Source: Terrabacter sp. Ter38
Lineage (GTDB): Bacteria; Actinomycetota; Actinomycetes; Actinomycetales; Dermatophilaceae
Direction of reading: 5' to 3'
NCBI RefSeq assembly: GCF_024519435.1
Contig: NZ_JALJRZ010000013.1
Coordinates: 1 to 64,000, forward strand
Length of the DNA stretch: 64,000 nucleotides
The number at the start of each line of letters is the position of its first letter. The stretch's first letter is position 1. Both the position numbers and the translations under genes were made by a program. Shown piece after piece: positions 8,091 through 19,581 of the stretch. The notes beneath the pieces are model-generated. The model saw only the letters and a list, made by a program, of their open reading frames with translations, made no database searches and was not told the DNA's origin.

Positions 8091-9055
8091 CCTTCCTGTC
8101 CGCCTGGCGGTTGCTGCTCCTGGCCGTGCCCGTCGCTCTGCTCGTCGCGTACGTGCTCGTCCAGCGACGCCGCCACGTCCAGGTGTTGCGGTTCACCAGC
8201 GTGGACCTGCTCGACTCGGTTGCACCACGCCGACAGGGATGGAAACGGCACCTCCCAGCGGCGGCCATGCTCCTCACCCTCGTGGTGCTCACCCTTGCGT
8301 TCGCCCAGCCGGCCATGGCGATGCGCACGCCCAAGGACCGCGCGACGATCATGCTCACCCTCGACACCTCGGCGTCCATGACCTCGACCGATGTCGCACC
8401 GAGCCGGCTGGATGCGGCGCAGGCCCAGGCGACCACGTTCGTCCAGGACCTACCGCCAGGGATCCAGGTCGGCCTGGTCAGCTTCGACAGCACCGCTCGG
8501 CTGCTCGTGCCGCCCACCACCGACCGAGCACAGCTCATCGCGTCGATCGAGTCGTTGTCCGTGGGCAGTGGCACCGCCACGGCGCCCGGGCTGCGCGAGT
8601 CGCTCGCTGCAATCGCGGCCGTGCCCAGCGGCACCAACGGGAAGCCGGCGCCGGCGGCGATCGTGTTGATGAGCGACGGCTCACCGACGATCGGCGACGG
8701 TCAGCTGTCTCCATCGGAGGCCGCCGACGCGGCGGCGCAGGACGCACAGGCGCGGGGGGTGCCGGTCGACACGATCGCCTTCGGTACGTCGTCCGGCGTG
8801 GTGAGCGTACAAGGCCAGGACGTGCCCGTCCCGTACGACCCCCAGTCCATGGCTCGCATCGCGCAGGAGAGCGGCGGGCGGTCCTTCTCAGCGCAGAACT
8901 CTGACGAGCTCGGCTCGATCTACGCCCAGATCGGCCGGGACATCGCCTACACCGTGCAGACCCGGGACCTGACCGCAGCTTTCGCAGGCATCGCCCTCCT
9001 GGCCGCAGCCCTCGCGGCCGCCGGGGCGCTTCGGTGGACCCAACGTCTGGTCTGA
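8087..9055 (+). CDS. Membrane VWA-domain protein (BatA-like)
   Basis: The 322-residue protein has membrane helices at about 8-25 and 56-75, a von Willebrand A domain, and a C-terminal helix at about 296-315. The metal-ion-dependent adhesion site is intact (DTSAS, residues 93-97). It resembles BatA of MoxR-linked Bat operons. The set ends here: no BatB/C/D or TPR genes follow. It overlaps the DUF58 gene by 4 bp (ATGA) and is the last gene of the operon. Confidence 0.88.
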   Translation: MTFLSAWRLLLLAVPVALLVAYVLVQRRRHVQVLRFTSVDLLDSVAPRRQGWKRHLPAAAMLLTLVVLTLAFAQPAMAMRTPKDRATIMLTLDTSASMTSTDVAPSRLDAAQAQATTFVQDLPPGIQVGLVSFDSTARLLVPPTTDRAQLIASIESLSVGSGTATAPGLRESLAAIAAVPSGTNGKPAPAAIVLMSDGSPTIGDGQLSPSEAADAAAQDAQARGVPVDTIAFGTSSGVVSVQGQDVPVPYDPQSMARIAQESGGRSFSAQNSDELGSIYAQIGRDIAYTVQTRDLTAAFAGIALLAAALAAAGALRWTQRLV

Positions 9056-9404
9056 GCTGTCCCACGGGCCCTGTCGATGCCGCGCATGGCCGGCGTGTTC
9101 GGACCTCGACAAGCCTCCCCTCAACGGCCAGGCAGATCCAGTCCGAATGCCGTGGCCATCGAGGGAGCGGCCGCGGCCTCGCCGAGCGGCTGTGCCGCCT
9201 CTGAACAGCGGAGACGGTGGTCGGAGACCACTGCGGTTCATCTTGTCTTGACGTCGAGATGTCGTGCGACAACTCGTGCGACAACTCGTGCGACAACTCG
9301 TGCGATAACTCCGGCGATAACTCCGGCCGACAGCGGCGTGTCGCGGTCATGACGGTCACTCGGCGGCGGCAACAGACGAGGGAGTGCGGCCACCAAAGAA
9401 CGAC
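9056..9404. other. 349-bp gap containing a short tandem repeat
   Basis: No gene is convincing here. A small open frame (about 9217-9429) only translates the tandem repeat as SCDN units and runs into the terminator of tRNA-Phe. The repeat is listed separately. Confidence 0.5.
9262..9321. repeat. 12-bp tandem repeat, five units
   Basis: The unit TCGTGCGACAAC occurs three times exactly. A fourth copy has one change (GATAAC) and a fifth has TCCGGCGATAAC. There are no spacers, so it is not CRISPR-like. It lies 80-140 bp downstream of the tRNA-Phe 3' end, past the terminator. Confidence 0.85.
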
Positions 9405-9440
9405 GAAACCGCAGGTCAGAGGCTTCTGACCTGCGGTTTC
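9405..9440 (-). terminator. Terminator of tRNA-Phe
   Basis: Perfect 16-bp arms starting GAAACCGCAGG and ending CCTGCGGTTTC enclose a GGCT loop. The hairpin begins 3 bp beyond the encoded CCA end of tRNA-Phe. Being symmetric, it could also stop transcription from the VWA operon. Confidence 0.85.
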
Positions 9441-9443
9441 GGG

Positions 9444-9520
9444 TGGTGGCCAGGGGCGGGGTCGAACCGCCGACCTTCCGATTTTCAGTCGGACGCTCGT
9501 ACCAACTGAGCTACCTGGCC
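9444..9520 (-). tRNA. tRNA-Phe (GAA)
   Basis: A 77-nt cloverleaf starts GGCCAGGTAGCTCAGT, has the anticodon loop CTGAAAA (anticodon GAA), the T-loop GGTTCGACCCC, and ends with a genomically encoded CCA. The acceptor stem GGCCAGG pairs with CCTGGCC. The other tRNA genes in this window lack an encoded CCA. Confidence 0.97.
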
Positions 9521-9535
9521 GCGACAACGAGTGGA

Positions 9536-9566
9536 ACTATAGCCGACCCCTCGGGGCATCAGGCAA
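9536..9566 (-). promoter_or_regulatory. Promoter of tRNA-Phe
   Basis: On the minus strand a TATAGT -10 box lies 15 bp before the tRNA 5' end, with TTGCCT 19 bp upstream as a -35 element. The spacer is slightly long. The -10 is identical to that of the tRNA-Glu/Asp unit. Confidence 0.6.
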
Positions 9567-9757
9567 ACCGCCCGCGGCCGGCGCATCGCGCACGTGTGCG
9601 GGATCGTCGGGGGGATGGAGAGGACGGCCGGCGGGGGCTGTGGGCCGGGACTCCGTGCACCGCACGTGCCAACGAACGAGGCGACAGTGAAAGCTTCAAG
9701 CACCCTGGGTCGTGAGAAGATGCCGCGACTCATCCATCGACCCGCAGGGGAGAGACC

Positions 9758-10324
9758 ATGACCGACCACGGATCCGCCTTGAGCGGGGACTGGGACTTCG
9801 ACCCGGCCCACACCCGTATCGGCTTCTCGGCCCGGCACGCGATGGTGACGACGGTGCGCGGCTCCTTCAACGACGTGACCGGCCGCCTCTACGCCGACCT
9901 CGACGACATGGCCAAGTCCTACGCCGAGGTCGTCCTCAAGGCCTCGAGCGTCGACACCCGCAACCAGCAGCGGGACGACCACCTGCGCAGCGCCGACTTC
10001 TTCGACGTCGAGAAGTGGCCCGACATCCGCTTCGAGAGCACGCAGATCGAGGAGGTCGAGGAGAACGCCTACATGGTCTCCGGCAACCTGACGATCCGCG
10101 ACGTCACCAAGTCCGTCACGATCCCGATCGAGCTCATCGGCGTGCAGACCGACGCCATGGGTGCCCTGCGGGCCGGCTTCGAGGGCTCGCGCCGGATCAA
10201 CCGTCGCGACTTCGGCCTCGAGTGGAACATGCCGCTCGACGCCGGCGGCGTCCTCGTCTCCGAGAAGATCTCGCTCGAGTTCGAGATCTCCGCCGTCAAG
10301 CGCGGCACCGACCAGCAGGGCTGA
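9758..10324 (+). CDS. YceI-family lipocalin-like protein
   Basis: The 188-residue protein is a YceI beta-barrel: GDWDFDPAHTRIGFSARHAMVTTVRGSF at the start, RDDHLRSADFFDVEKWPDIRFES in the middle, and LTIRDVTKSVTIPIEL. YceI proteins bind polyisoprenoid or other amphiphilic molecules in a hydrophobic pocket. Many are periplasmic, but this one has no signal peptide and should be cytoplasmic, as is usual in actinobacteria. The ATG has AGGGGAGAG upstream. It is monocistronic and convergent with the next gene, only 1 bp apart. Confidence 0.92.
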   Translation: MTDHGSALSGDWDFDPAHTRIGFSARHAMVTTVRGSFNDVTGRLYADLDDMAKSYAEVVLKASSVDTRNQQRDDHLRSADFFDVEKWPDIRFESTQIEEVEENAYMVSGNLTIRDVTKSVTIPIELIGVQTDAMGALRAGFEGSRRINRRDFGLEWNMPLDAGGVLVSEKISLEFEISAVKRGTDQQG

Positions 10325-10846
10325 TCAGGCCCCCGGACCCTTCGTGCGCACGTCCGCGACGTGCGACATCGCCTCGCGCAGCTCGCCGAGCCAGTCGCTC
10401 TCGTGCTGCGCGACGAGCTTGACGCACCAAGCCAGCGCCTCGGCGCGGGACCTGGCGACGCCGGCGTCGACGAGCGTGTCGAGGACGCGTCGCTCCGGCT
10501 GACGCAGCCGGGTCATCGCCGGCGCGGCGACGTGGGTGAACAGCTCCGTGCGGTCGCCGACGCGGACGGCCCACGACACCTTGCGCTCGAAGCGGTGCTC
10601 GGCCTCTCGGGCGATCTCGATACGACGACCGCGGGTGTCCTCGCGGAACGCCTTGGCGCGCCCGGCGCGGGCCTCGTCACGCTCGGCATCGCTCGACCCG
10701 TCGGGCAGGTCGACGTCGGTGACGGTGAGGACGACGGTGATCTCCTCGCGGTCGACGGTGATCTCGGGCGGCGTGCTGCGCCACTCCTCGGGCAGGCGGC
10801 CGACGAACCAGCCGCGCACCCGCTCCAGTGCTTCATTAGTAATCAT
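10325..10846 (-). CDS. Conserved protein of unknown function
   Basis: The 173-residue product begins MITNEALERVRGWFVGRLPEEW and has a basic, helical C-terminal half (LDTLVDAGVARSRAEALAWCVKLV) that looks like a ribbon-helix-helix or small helical domain. I recognise it as an actinobacterial conserved protein but know no function. It has no signal peptide or membrane segment. Its start codon is embedded in a cluster of GTAATC half-sites, suggesting tight control, perhaps by itself. The ATG is the only start consistent with those sites; no good Shine-Dalgarno is seen. Confidence 0.7.
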   Translation of the reverse strand: MITNEALERVRGWFVGRLPEEWRSTPPEITVDREEITVVLTVTDVDLPDGSSDAERDEARAGRAKAFREDTRGRRIEIAREAEHRFERKVSWAVRVGDRTELFTHVAAPAMTRLRQPERRVLDTLVDAGVARSRAEALAWCVKLVAQHESDWLGELREAMSHVADVRTKGPGA

Positions 10847-10868
10847 GTAATCAGGATTACTCGATTAC
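10839..10868. promoter_or_regulatory. Cluster of four GTAATC/GATTAC half-sites
   Basis: Two GTAATC and two GATTAC hexamers occur within 30 bp, overlapping the start codon of the minus-strand gene. Read on that strand, one pair forms GTAATC-CT-GATTAC, a clean dyad. The stretch is strikingly AT-rich for this genome. It looks like an operator array; the binding protein is unknown, and the adjacent gene product is a candidate. Confidence 0.55.
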
Positions 10869-11007
10869 CAACGATCGTCAACGCCTTACGCCTGGGGCAG
10901 AGCGCGAGGACGTATGCCGCTGGGCGGCGTGCGGACGGCATACGGCCTCGGTGGAGGGGCGTGGCCTGGCCCGAAGGGGCCGTAGTGGCGGAGTGGCGCG
11001 AGCCGGC

Positions 11008-12030
11008 TCAGCGCCGGCGGACCCGGATCGAGTAGGCGCCGGTCCCGCTCGGCCGGTAGTGGCGCACCTGGGCCACGTAGCGGCCGGGGGTCAGCCCGGC
11101 ACGCACGCGCGCGTTGACCCCGTAGCCGCTGTCGTCGTCCTCGCCGACGAGGTCGGTGTCGCTGGTCGGTCCGAAGAGCGAGAGGTAGACGTCGGTCGAT
11201 CCGCGGGTCGTCACCTCGTAGAGGCCGTCGCTCGCGACGTCGAAGGCGTAGAGGTCCTCCTCGCCTGCGGCGCCGATCGAGCCCTCGACCTTCGGGCCGT
11301 CGACCGTCAGCGTCGCGGCGTCGGTGACGACGGGAGCACCCTTGGGATACATGGCTGCTCCCGCGACGAAGGCCTTGTCGAGAGACGACAGGACGTCGTT
11401 CGCGTGCGTCGCGACACCGTTGAGGGTCCACGTCGCCGGGAACGCGTAGAGCATGATCGAGTCGGGGTCGAACTGCGTCCCCTTGATCTGGTCGAGGGCG
11501 TACTTCATGAAGACGTTGTGGCGCACCTTCGCCTCGTCCCAGCGGTTCGGCGGGCCCGCGAGGGCCGCGATGACGACCGGCTCGTTCCACCGGATGCCGC
11601 CCTGCGGGTTCGAGTGCTCGTGGGCGAGCCCGATGGCGTGGCCGAACTCGTGTCCAGCCGTGCCACCGTCGAGGAAGCCGAGGTTCATCGTCGCCTCGTT
11701 GCTCGGGATGCCCTTGTTGTCGGTGCCGACGTAGGACCACGCGCCGTCATTCGGGTCGAAGGACACCCGGAGGTCGGCGTTCGGGTGGTCACCGAAGTCG
11801 AAGGAGATGTTGCACGCGGCCTGCCACCACGCGGCCTGCTCGCGCGCCTTCGCCTGCTGCGCGGGCGTGCCCTCGAGGAAGCGGACGGTGAGCGTCGTGC
11901 CGTTCATCCACGCCTTGCCGATGGGCGAGATCGCGCGGTCCGCGCCGTCCGGGCCGCGCTCGCGCCGGTGAGGGCGCATCAGGTCCTTGGGAAGGATCCG
12001 GTCGAAGCACACGTGCGGTGCATCCGTCAT
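11008..12030 (-). CDS. Metzincin zinc metalloprotease with C-terminal PPC domain
   Basis: The 340-residue protein has the zinc-binding motif HEFGHAIGLAH (127-137, HExxHxxGxxH) and a downstream Met-turn SIMLY (191-195), which together define a metzincin. The N-terminal half resembles matrixin/astacin-type bacterial proteases. After about residue 235 a beta-sandwich follows (DLYAFDVASDGLYEVTT to YVAQVRHYRPSGTGAYSIRVRR) that fits a pre-peptidase C-terminal domain, usually found on secreted proteases. No signal peptide is visible at the ATG chosen (MTDAPHVCFDRILPKDLM), which is odd for such a protease. Longer starts upstream only give low-complexity shadow sequence. It is a single gene. Confidence 0.85.
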   Translation of the reverse strand: MTDAPHVCFDRILPKDLMRPHRRERGPDGADRAISPIGKAWMNGTTLTVRFLEGTPAQQAKAREQAAWWQAACNISFDFGDHPNADLRVSFDPNDGAWSYVGTDNKGIPSNEATMNLGFLDGGTAGHEFGHAIGLAHEHSNPQGGIRWNEPVVIAALAGPPNRWDEAKVRHNVFMKYALDQIKGTQFDPDSIMLYAFPATWTLNGVATHANDVLSSLDKAFVAGAAMYPKGAPVVTDAATLTVDGPKVEGSIGAAGEEDLYAFDVASDGLYEVTTRGSTDVYLSLFGPTSDTDLVGEDDDSGYGVNARVRAGLTPGRYVAQVRHYRPSGTGAYSIRVRRR

Positions 12031-12220
12031 GGCGTTCCCCCAATCGGTCCGGGGCGCAGTCGCGTCCACCGTCCATCGTCCTCCCGCGCGCGCTCGCGCA
12101 CAGCCGAACGGGCGTATGCCGTGTGGTTGCCCTCGTGGGCCGCTGCGGGCCGGTTGACTCCTGCACGAGCGACAGCCCAGGATGGATGATTTGGGGCACC
12201 CCGAAGCAGAGGAGAGCGCC

Positions 12221-12453
12221 GTGGGCACGGTGGTCATGTACGGCTCGGTGTCGGTGGACGGCTTCGTCGCGGACGAGAACGACCAGCCCGGACCGCTGTT
12301 CGACTGGTTGTCCGACGGTGACGTCCCGTTGGACGAGAGTGGCGAGCTGCAGGTGTCGCCGAGCGGGTGGCACCGGATCGGGCCCCCGGCTGCGCCTGCG
12401 CGTCGCTGCCCCGTGCCCGACGCGCCACCCGACATCCAGCTGGCGACGACCTC

Positions 12454-12463
<10 letters not shown>
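12221..12463 (+). pseudogene. Truncated dihydrofolate-reductase-like (RibD C-terminal) gene
   Basis: The first 50 codons read VGTVVMYGSVSVDGFVADEN, then DQPGPLFDWLSDGDVPLDES, the standard start of actinobacterial DHFR-family/RibD C-terminal proteins (normally about 190-210 residues). After SPSGW the sequence loses all similarity and stops, overlapping the tail of the convergent MMPL gene. A GTG start with GAGGAGAG upstream is intact. So about 70% of the gene is missing at its 3' end, probably by deletion at the junction with the transporter gene. Confidence 0.7.
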
Positions 12464-16228
<3,765 letters not shown>

Positions 16229-16230
16229 CG

Positions 16231-16290
16231 ACGGCGCCCGACGGCGCCCGACGGCGCCCGACGGCGCCCGACGGCGCCCGACGGCGCCCC
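16231..16290. repeat. 10-bp tandem repeat ACGGCGCCCG, six copies
   Basis: Six head-to-tail copies begin right after the guaB1 stop codon; the last ends in C instead of G. Each unit contains the palindrome GGCGCC. Two more bases of the unit occur just before the first copy. It probably forms a variable-number repeat. Confidence 0.9.
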
Positions 16291-16411
16291 GTGTCAGCGG
16301 CGGACGTTCGGCGCGGGACCTGCCGCATGAGCCGCCGTCCAGTGCGGTGATCACCCCACCGAAGCGCGGATCTTCACGCGGTCACCGCTCGGGAGGCGAC
16401 GGCATACACGA

Positions 16412-17104
16412 TCAGTGGCGCTTGCGGCCGACCTCGACGATGCGCCAGCCGCGCTCACGGGCGAGCTCTCGCAGCTCACGATCGGGGTTGACCGCGACGG
16501 CCTCGCCGACGCGCTCCATCATCGGCAGGTCGCTGACCGAGTCGCTGTAGGCAACGGACCGCGCGAGGTCGTAGCCGCGCTCGGCGGCCAGCTTCTCGAT
16601 CTCGATGACCTTGCCTGCGCCGTAACAGAACTCGCCGGTGAGGTGCCCGGTGTAGCGACCCTCCTCGTCGAGCTCGCTGCGCGTGGCGACGGCGCCCTCG
16701 AGCCCGAGCGCGGCCGCGATGCGACTGACGAGCTCGATGGGGGAGGCCGACACGACGATGCGGTCGTGGCCGGTGGCGCGCGCCTCGGCGAGCAGGCCCA
16801 TCGAGGCCGGGATGGCCTTGCGCACGATGCCCGGCGTGATGGCGTCGGTGAGGTGGATGATGTCGGACTGCGGGATGCCGGCCACCGCCCGGAGGATGCG
16901 CTCGCGCAGGGCCTCGGAGCCCTCGTCGGTGGATCCCCTGCGGTGGAAGGAGATCGCGTTGACGGTGTCCTTGACGAGGTCCTTCCAGGGCACGTGACCG
17001 CCACGGAAGGCCGCGATCGCCAGCGGGTAGTTGGCGGAGCCTCTGATCAGGGTGCGGTCGAGGTCGAAGAAGGCGGCCGTCGGCACCGGTCGTGCAGACG
17101 ACAT
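16412..17104 (-). CDS. HAD-IB family phosphatase (SerB-like)
   Basis: This 230-residue protein carries HAD motif I, FFDLDRTLIRGS, with the nucleophilic Asp. Motif II is VVSASPIE, motif III is the Lys in GAGKVIEI, and motif IV is YSDSVSDLPMM. It matches the HAD-IB subfamily (phosphoserine phosphatase-like), whose actinobacterial members act on phosphoserine or on phospholipid intermediates; the substrate is not certain. I chose the ATG with GAGG 7 bp upstream, located inside the end of the desaturase gene. A GTG 18 bp further upstream would overlap that gene by 11 bp. It is probably co-transcribed with the desaturase. Confidence 0.85.
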   Translation of the reverse strand: MSSARPVPTAAFFDLDRTLIRGSANYPLAIAAFRGGHVPWKDLVKDTVNAISFHRRGSTDEGSEALRERILRAVAGIPQSDIIHLTDAITPGIVRKAIPASMGLLAEARATGHDRIVVSASPIELVSRIAAALGLEGAVATRSELDEEGRYTGHLTGEFCYGAGKVIEIEKLAAERGYDLARSVAYSDSVSDLPMMERVGEAVAVNPDRELRELARERGWRIVEVGRKRH

Positions 17105-17111
17105 GGCCGCC

Positions 17112-18398
17112 TCAGCCGACACCGGCCACCATCGGCAGGGCGGAAGGCCGCGGCGGGACCGGGGCGTTGACGGCGCGGGCGGCGTTCTTGGGCAGCGGTC
17201 GCGGCCGGTTCGGCAGGGCGAGGCGGAAGACCTTGGCCCACGCCTGGTAGACCTGCTTGGGCAGCGGGCCGGTCGTGTAGGGCAGGCCGTAGCGCTCGCA
17301 GATCTCGCGCACCTCGACGGCGACCTCGTGGTAGCGGTTGCTCGGCAGGTCGGGGAAGCAGTGGTGCTCGATCTGGTGGCTGAGGTTGCCGGTCATGAGG
17401 TGCATGAGCTTGCTGCCCGAGATGTTGGCCGAGCCGAGCATCTGTCGGATGTACCAGTCGCCGCGGGTCTCGCCCTCGATCTCCTCCTCGGTGAACGTGT
17501 CGACGCCGTCGGGGAAGTGGCCGCAGAAGATGACCGAGTGCGCCCAGACGTTGCGGATGGCGTTGGCCGTGAAGGTGCCGATGAGCGCCTGCTTGCCCGA
17601 CCCGAAGGGGACGGCGGCGAGCGGGGTCGCCGCGTAGTCCTTCGTGAACTGGCGAACGACCTTGCGGCCCATGGCCTTGAGGTCCTTCTTGAGGTCATCC
17701 TTGGACTTCTCGCCGTCCTTGACGGCCTCGAGCTCGAGGTCGTAGATCGCGATGCCCCACTCGAAGAAGGGCGCGAGGATCATGTTGTAGAGCGGGTTGC
17801 CGAGGTTGCCCGGGTGCCAGGGCTGGCCCTCGTCCATGCGCAGGATGGAGTAGCCGACGTCCTTGTCCTTGCCCAGCACGTTGGTCCACGTGTGGTGCAG
17901 GTCGTTGTGCGTGTGCTTCCAGGCCGCCGCCGGGGTGACGAAGTCCCACTCCCACGTCGTGGAGTGGATGTCGGGGTCGCGCATCCAGTCCCACTGGCCG
18001 TGCAGGACGTTGTGGCCGATCTCCATGTTCTCGAGGATCTTCGCGACGCTCAGCATCGCGGTGCCGGCGACGAACGCCGTCCGCTTCTTCGAGAAGAGCA
18101 GCGTCGCGCGCCCGGCGACCTCCAGGGTGCGCTGGACGCGGATGACGCGGCGGATGTAGGCCGCGTCGGCAGCACCGCGCGACGCGATGACGCGGTCGCG
18201 CAGGGCGTCGAGCTCCGTGCCGAGCTGCTCGACGTCGGCATCGCTGAGGTGCGCGGCGGCGCTCGGCCGCTTGGCCGGGCCGCCGGACGCTGCGAGGACC
18301 GGCTTCCGGTTCCGGGTCGTCGGGGCAGTGCCCTCGGCGACACCGGTGGCGGCGGCCTCGAGAGGCGTCGTCGTCGGTCGGTTCGTGGTGGCTGTCAT
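17112..18398 (-). CDS. Membrane fatty-acid desaturase (DesA3-like)
   Basis: The 428-residue protein has the three histidine boxes of membrane desaturases: HNVLH (129-133), HNDLHH (about 164-169) and HQIEHH (341-346). Hydrophobic segments lie before box 1 and between boxes 2 and 3. It should introduce a double bond into acyl chains using a di-iron centre and electrons from a ferredoxin-type reductase. The gene directly upstream encodes just such a reductase, the same pairing as mycobacterial Rv3229c/Rv3230c. The ATG has GAGAAGGGA upstream. The order reductase-desaturase-HAD on one strand suggests an operon. Confidence 0.9.
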   Translation of the reverse strand: MTATTNRPTTTPLEAAATGVAEGTAPTTRNRKPVLAASGGPAKRPSAAAHLSDADVEQLGTELDALRDRVIASRGAADAAYIRRVIRVQRTLEVAGRATLLFSKKRTAFVAGTAMLSVAKILENMEIGHNVLHGQWDWMRDPDIHSTTWEWDFVTPAAAWKHTHNDLHHTWTNVLGKDKDVGYSILRMDEGQPWHPGNLGNPLYNMILAPFFEWGIAIYDLELEAVKDGEKSKDDLKKDLKAMGRKVVRQFTKDYAATPLAAVPFGSGKQALIGTFTANAIRNVWAHSVIFCGHFPDGVDTFTEEEIEGETRGDWYIRQMLGSANISGSKLMHLMTGNLSHQIEHHCFPDLPSNRYHEVAVEVREICERYGLPYTTGPLPKQVYQAWAKVFRLALPNRPRPLPKNAARAVNAPVPPRPSALPMVAGVG

Positions 18399-18411
18399 GG
18401 TGGTTCCCTTC

Positions 18412-19482
18412 TCAGATGTCCAGGTGGACGGGTCCGGCGGCCGCGTTGACACAGGTCTGGATGAGCTCGCCCTCGTCGCCGTGGACCTCGCCGGTGCGCA
18501 GGTCGCGGACCTTGCCCGCGACGAGCGGGACGAGGCAGCTGCGGCAGATGCCCATGCGGCATCCGCTCGGCATGACGACGCCGCAGTCCTCGCCGGCTTC
18601 GAGGAGGGGGACGTCGCCGCCCGCCTCCACCTCCTTGTCGGACTTCTCGAACGTCAGCAGTCCGCCCTCGCCGCCGGAGCCCTCGAGCAGGACGGGCGCG
18701 AAGCGCTCGATCGTGAGACCTGCGTGCGTCGCGTCGTCGCCGTCGCGCTCCCACAGCTCGGTGGCCGCGTCGAGGAAGTCGGTGGGTCCGCAGGCGTATG
18801 CCGCCCGCTCGCGCCAGTCGGGACAGAGCGTCTCGAGGTCGGTGACGTCCGACAGGTCGAGCCGGCGGCCGCCCTCCTCGCGCGTGAACCAGTGACGGAC
18901 CGTGAGGCCGGGGAACTGGTCGGCGAGCTCGAGCAGCTCGTCGTGGAAGAGCGCGTCGTCGCGGGTGCGCGCCGAGTGGACGAGGACGACGTCGGCGTCG
19001 GGTCGGCGGGGCACGAGCGTGCGGATCATCGACATGACGGGCGTCAGGCCGCTGCCGGCCGTCAGCATGAGGAGCGGGCGGGGGTGCTCGGGGAGCACGA
19101 AGTCGCCCTGCGGGGTGTCGAGGAAGAGGATGTCGCCGACCTTGGTGCTGCGGGCCAGGGCCGTCGAGACGAAGCCGATCGCGGTGACGGTGATGGCGGG
19201 GTCGTGGCCGACGGCGGCCGACAGCGAGTAGCTGCGCCACTGGCGCACGCCGTCGATCTCGACGCCGATGCGGGCCCACTGGCCGGCGGCGTGGGGGTTC
19301 CAGCCGCGGCCGGGCCGGAAGTGGATGGTCGTCGAGTCGGGGGTCTCACGGACCACCTTCGTGACGACCCCGCGCAGCTGCCGGGCCGAGGCCAGCGGGT
19401 TGACCAGATTGATGATGTCCTCGGGGGCGAGAGGGGTCGTCAAGAGCGACGCCACACGCCGGAGAGCTCTGATCTGGGCCAT
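18412..19482 (-). CDS. Ferredoxin reductase, electron donor to the desaturase
   Basis: The 356-residue protein has an FAD-binding domain (RQWRSYSLS), an NAD(P)H-binding domain (MLTAGSGLTPVMSMIRTL, then AYACGPTDFLDAA) and a C-terminal plant-type [2Fe-2S] domain. The cluster ligands are visible in SGCRMGICRSC, with the fourth Cys in LIQTCVN. This is the layout of Rv3230c-type desaturase reductases. It lies 13 bp upstream of the desaturase gene and divergent from a PucR regulator, which may control both. I chose the ATG with GGGACC upstream, giving MAQIRALRRV. Confidence 0.92.
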   Translation of the reverse strand: MAQIRALRRVASLLTTPLAPEDIINLVNPLASARQLRGVVTKVVRETPDSTTIHFRPGRGWNPHAAGQWARIGVEIDGVRQWRSYSLSAAVGHDPAITVTAIGFVSTALARSTKVGDILFLDTPQGDFVLPEHPRPLLMLTAGSGLTPVMSMIRTLVPRRPDADVVLVHSARTRDDALFHDELLELADQFPGLTVRHWFTREEGGRRLDLSDVTDLETLCPDWRERAAYACGPTDFLDAATELWERDGDDATHAGLTIERFAPVLLEGSGGEGGLLTFEKSDKEVEAGGDVPLLEAGEDCGVVMPSGCRMGICRSCLVPLVAGKVRDLRTGEVHGDEGELIQTCVNAAAGPVHLDI

Positions 19483-19581
19483 GGTCCCATCGTCCTCGTC
19501 CCAGGGCCTCCGGATCTTGGGGTGGCGCGTACTCTTTGCGAGAGGAAACTGTTGCGTGACGACAAAAGGCAGGAGGTCCAA

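Noticed and set aside
9262-9321. CRISPR array
   Set aside because: The units are only 12 bp and abut each other with no spacers.
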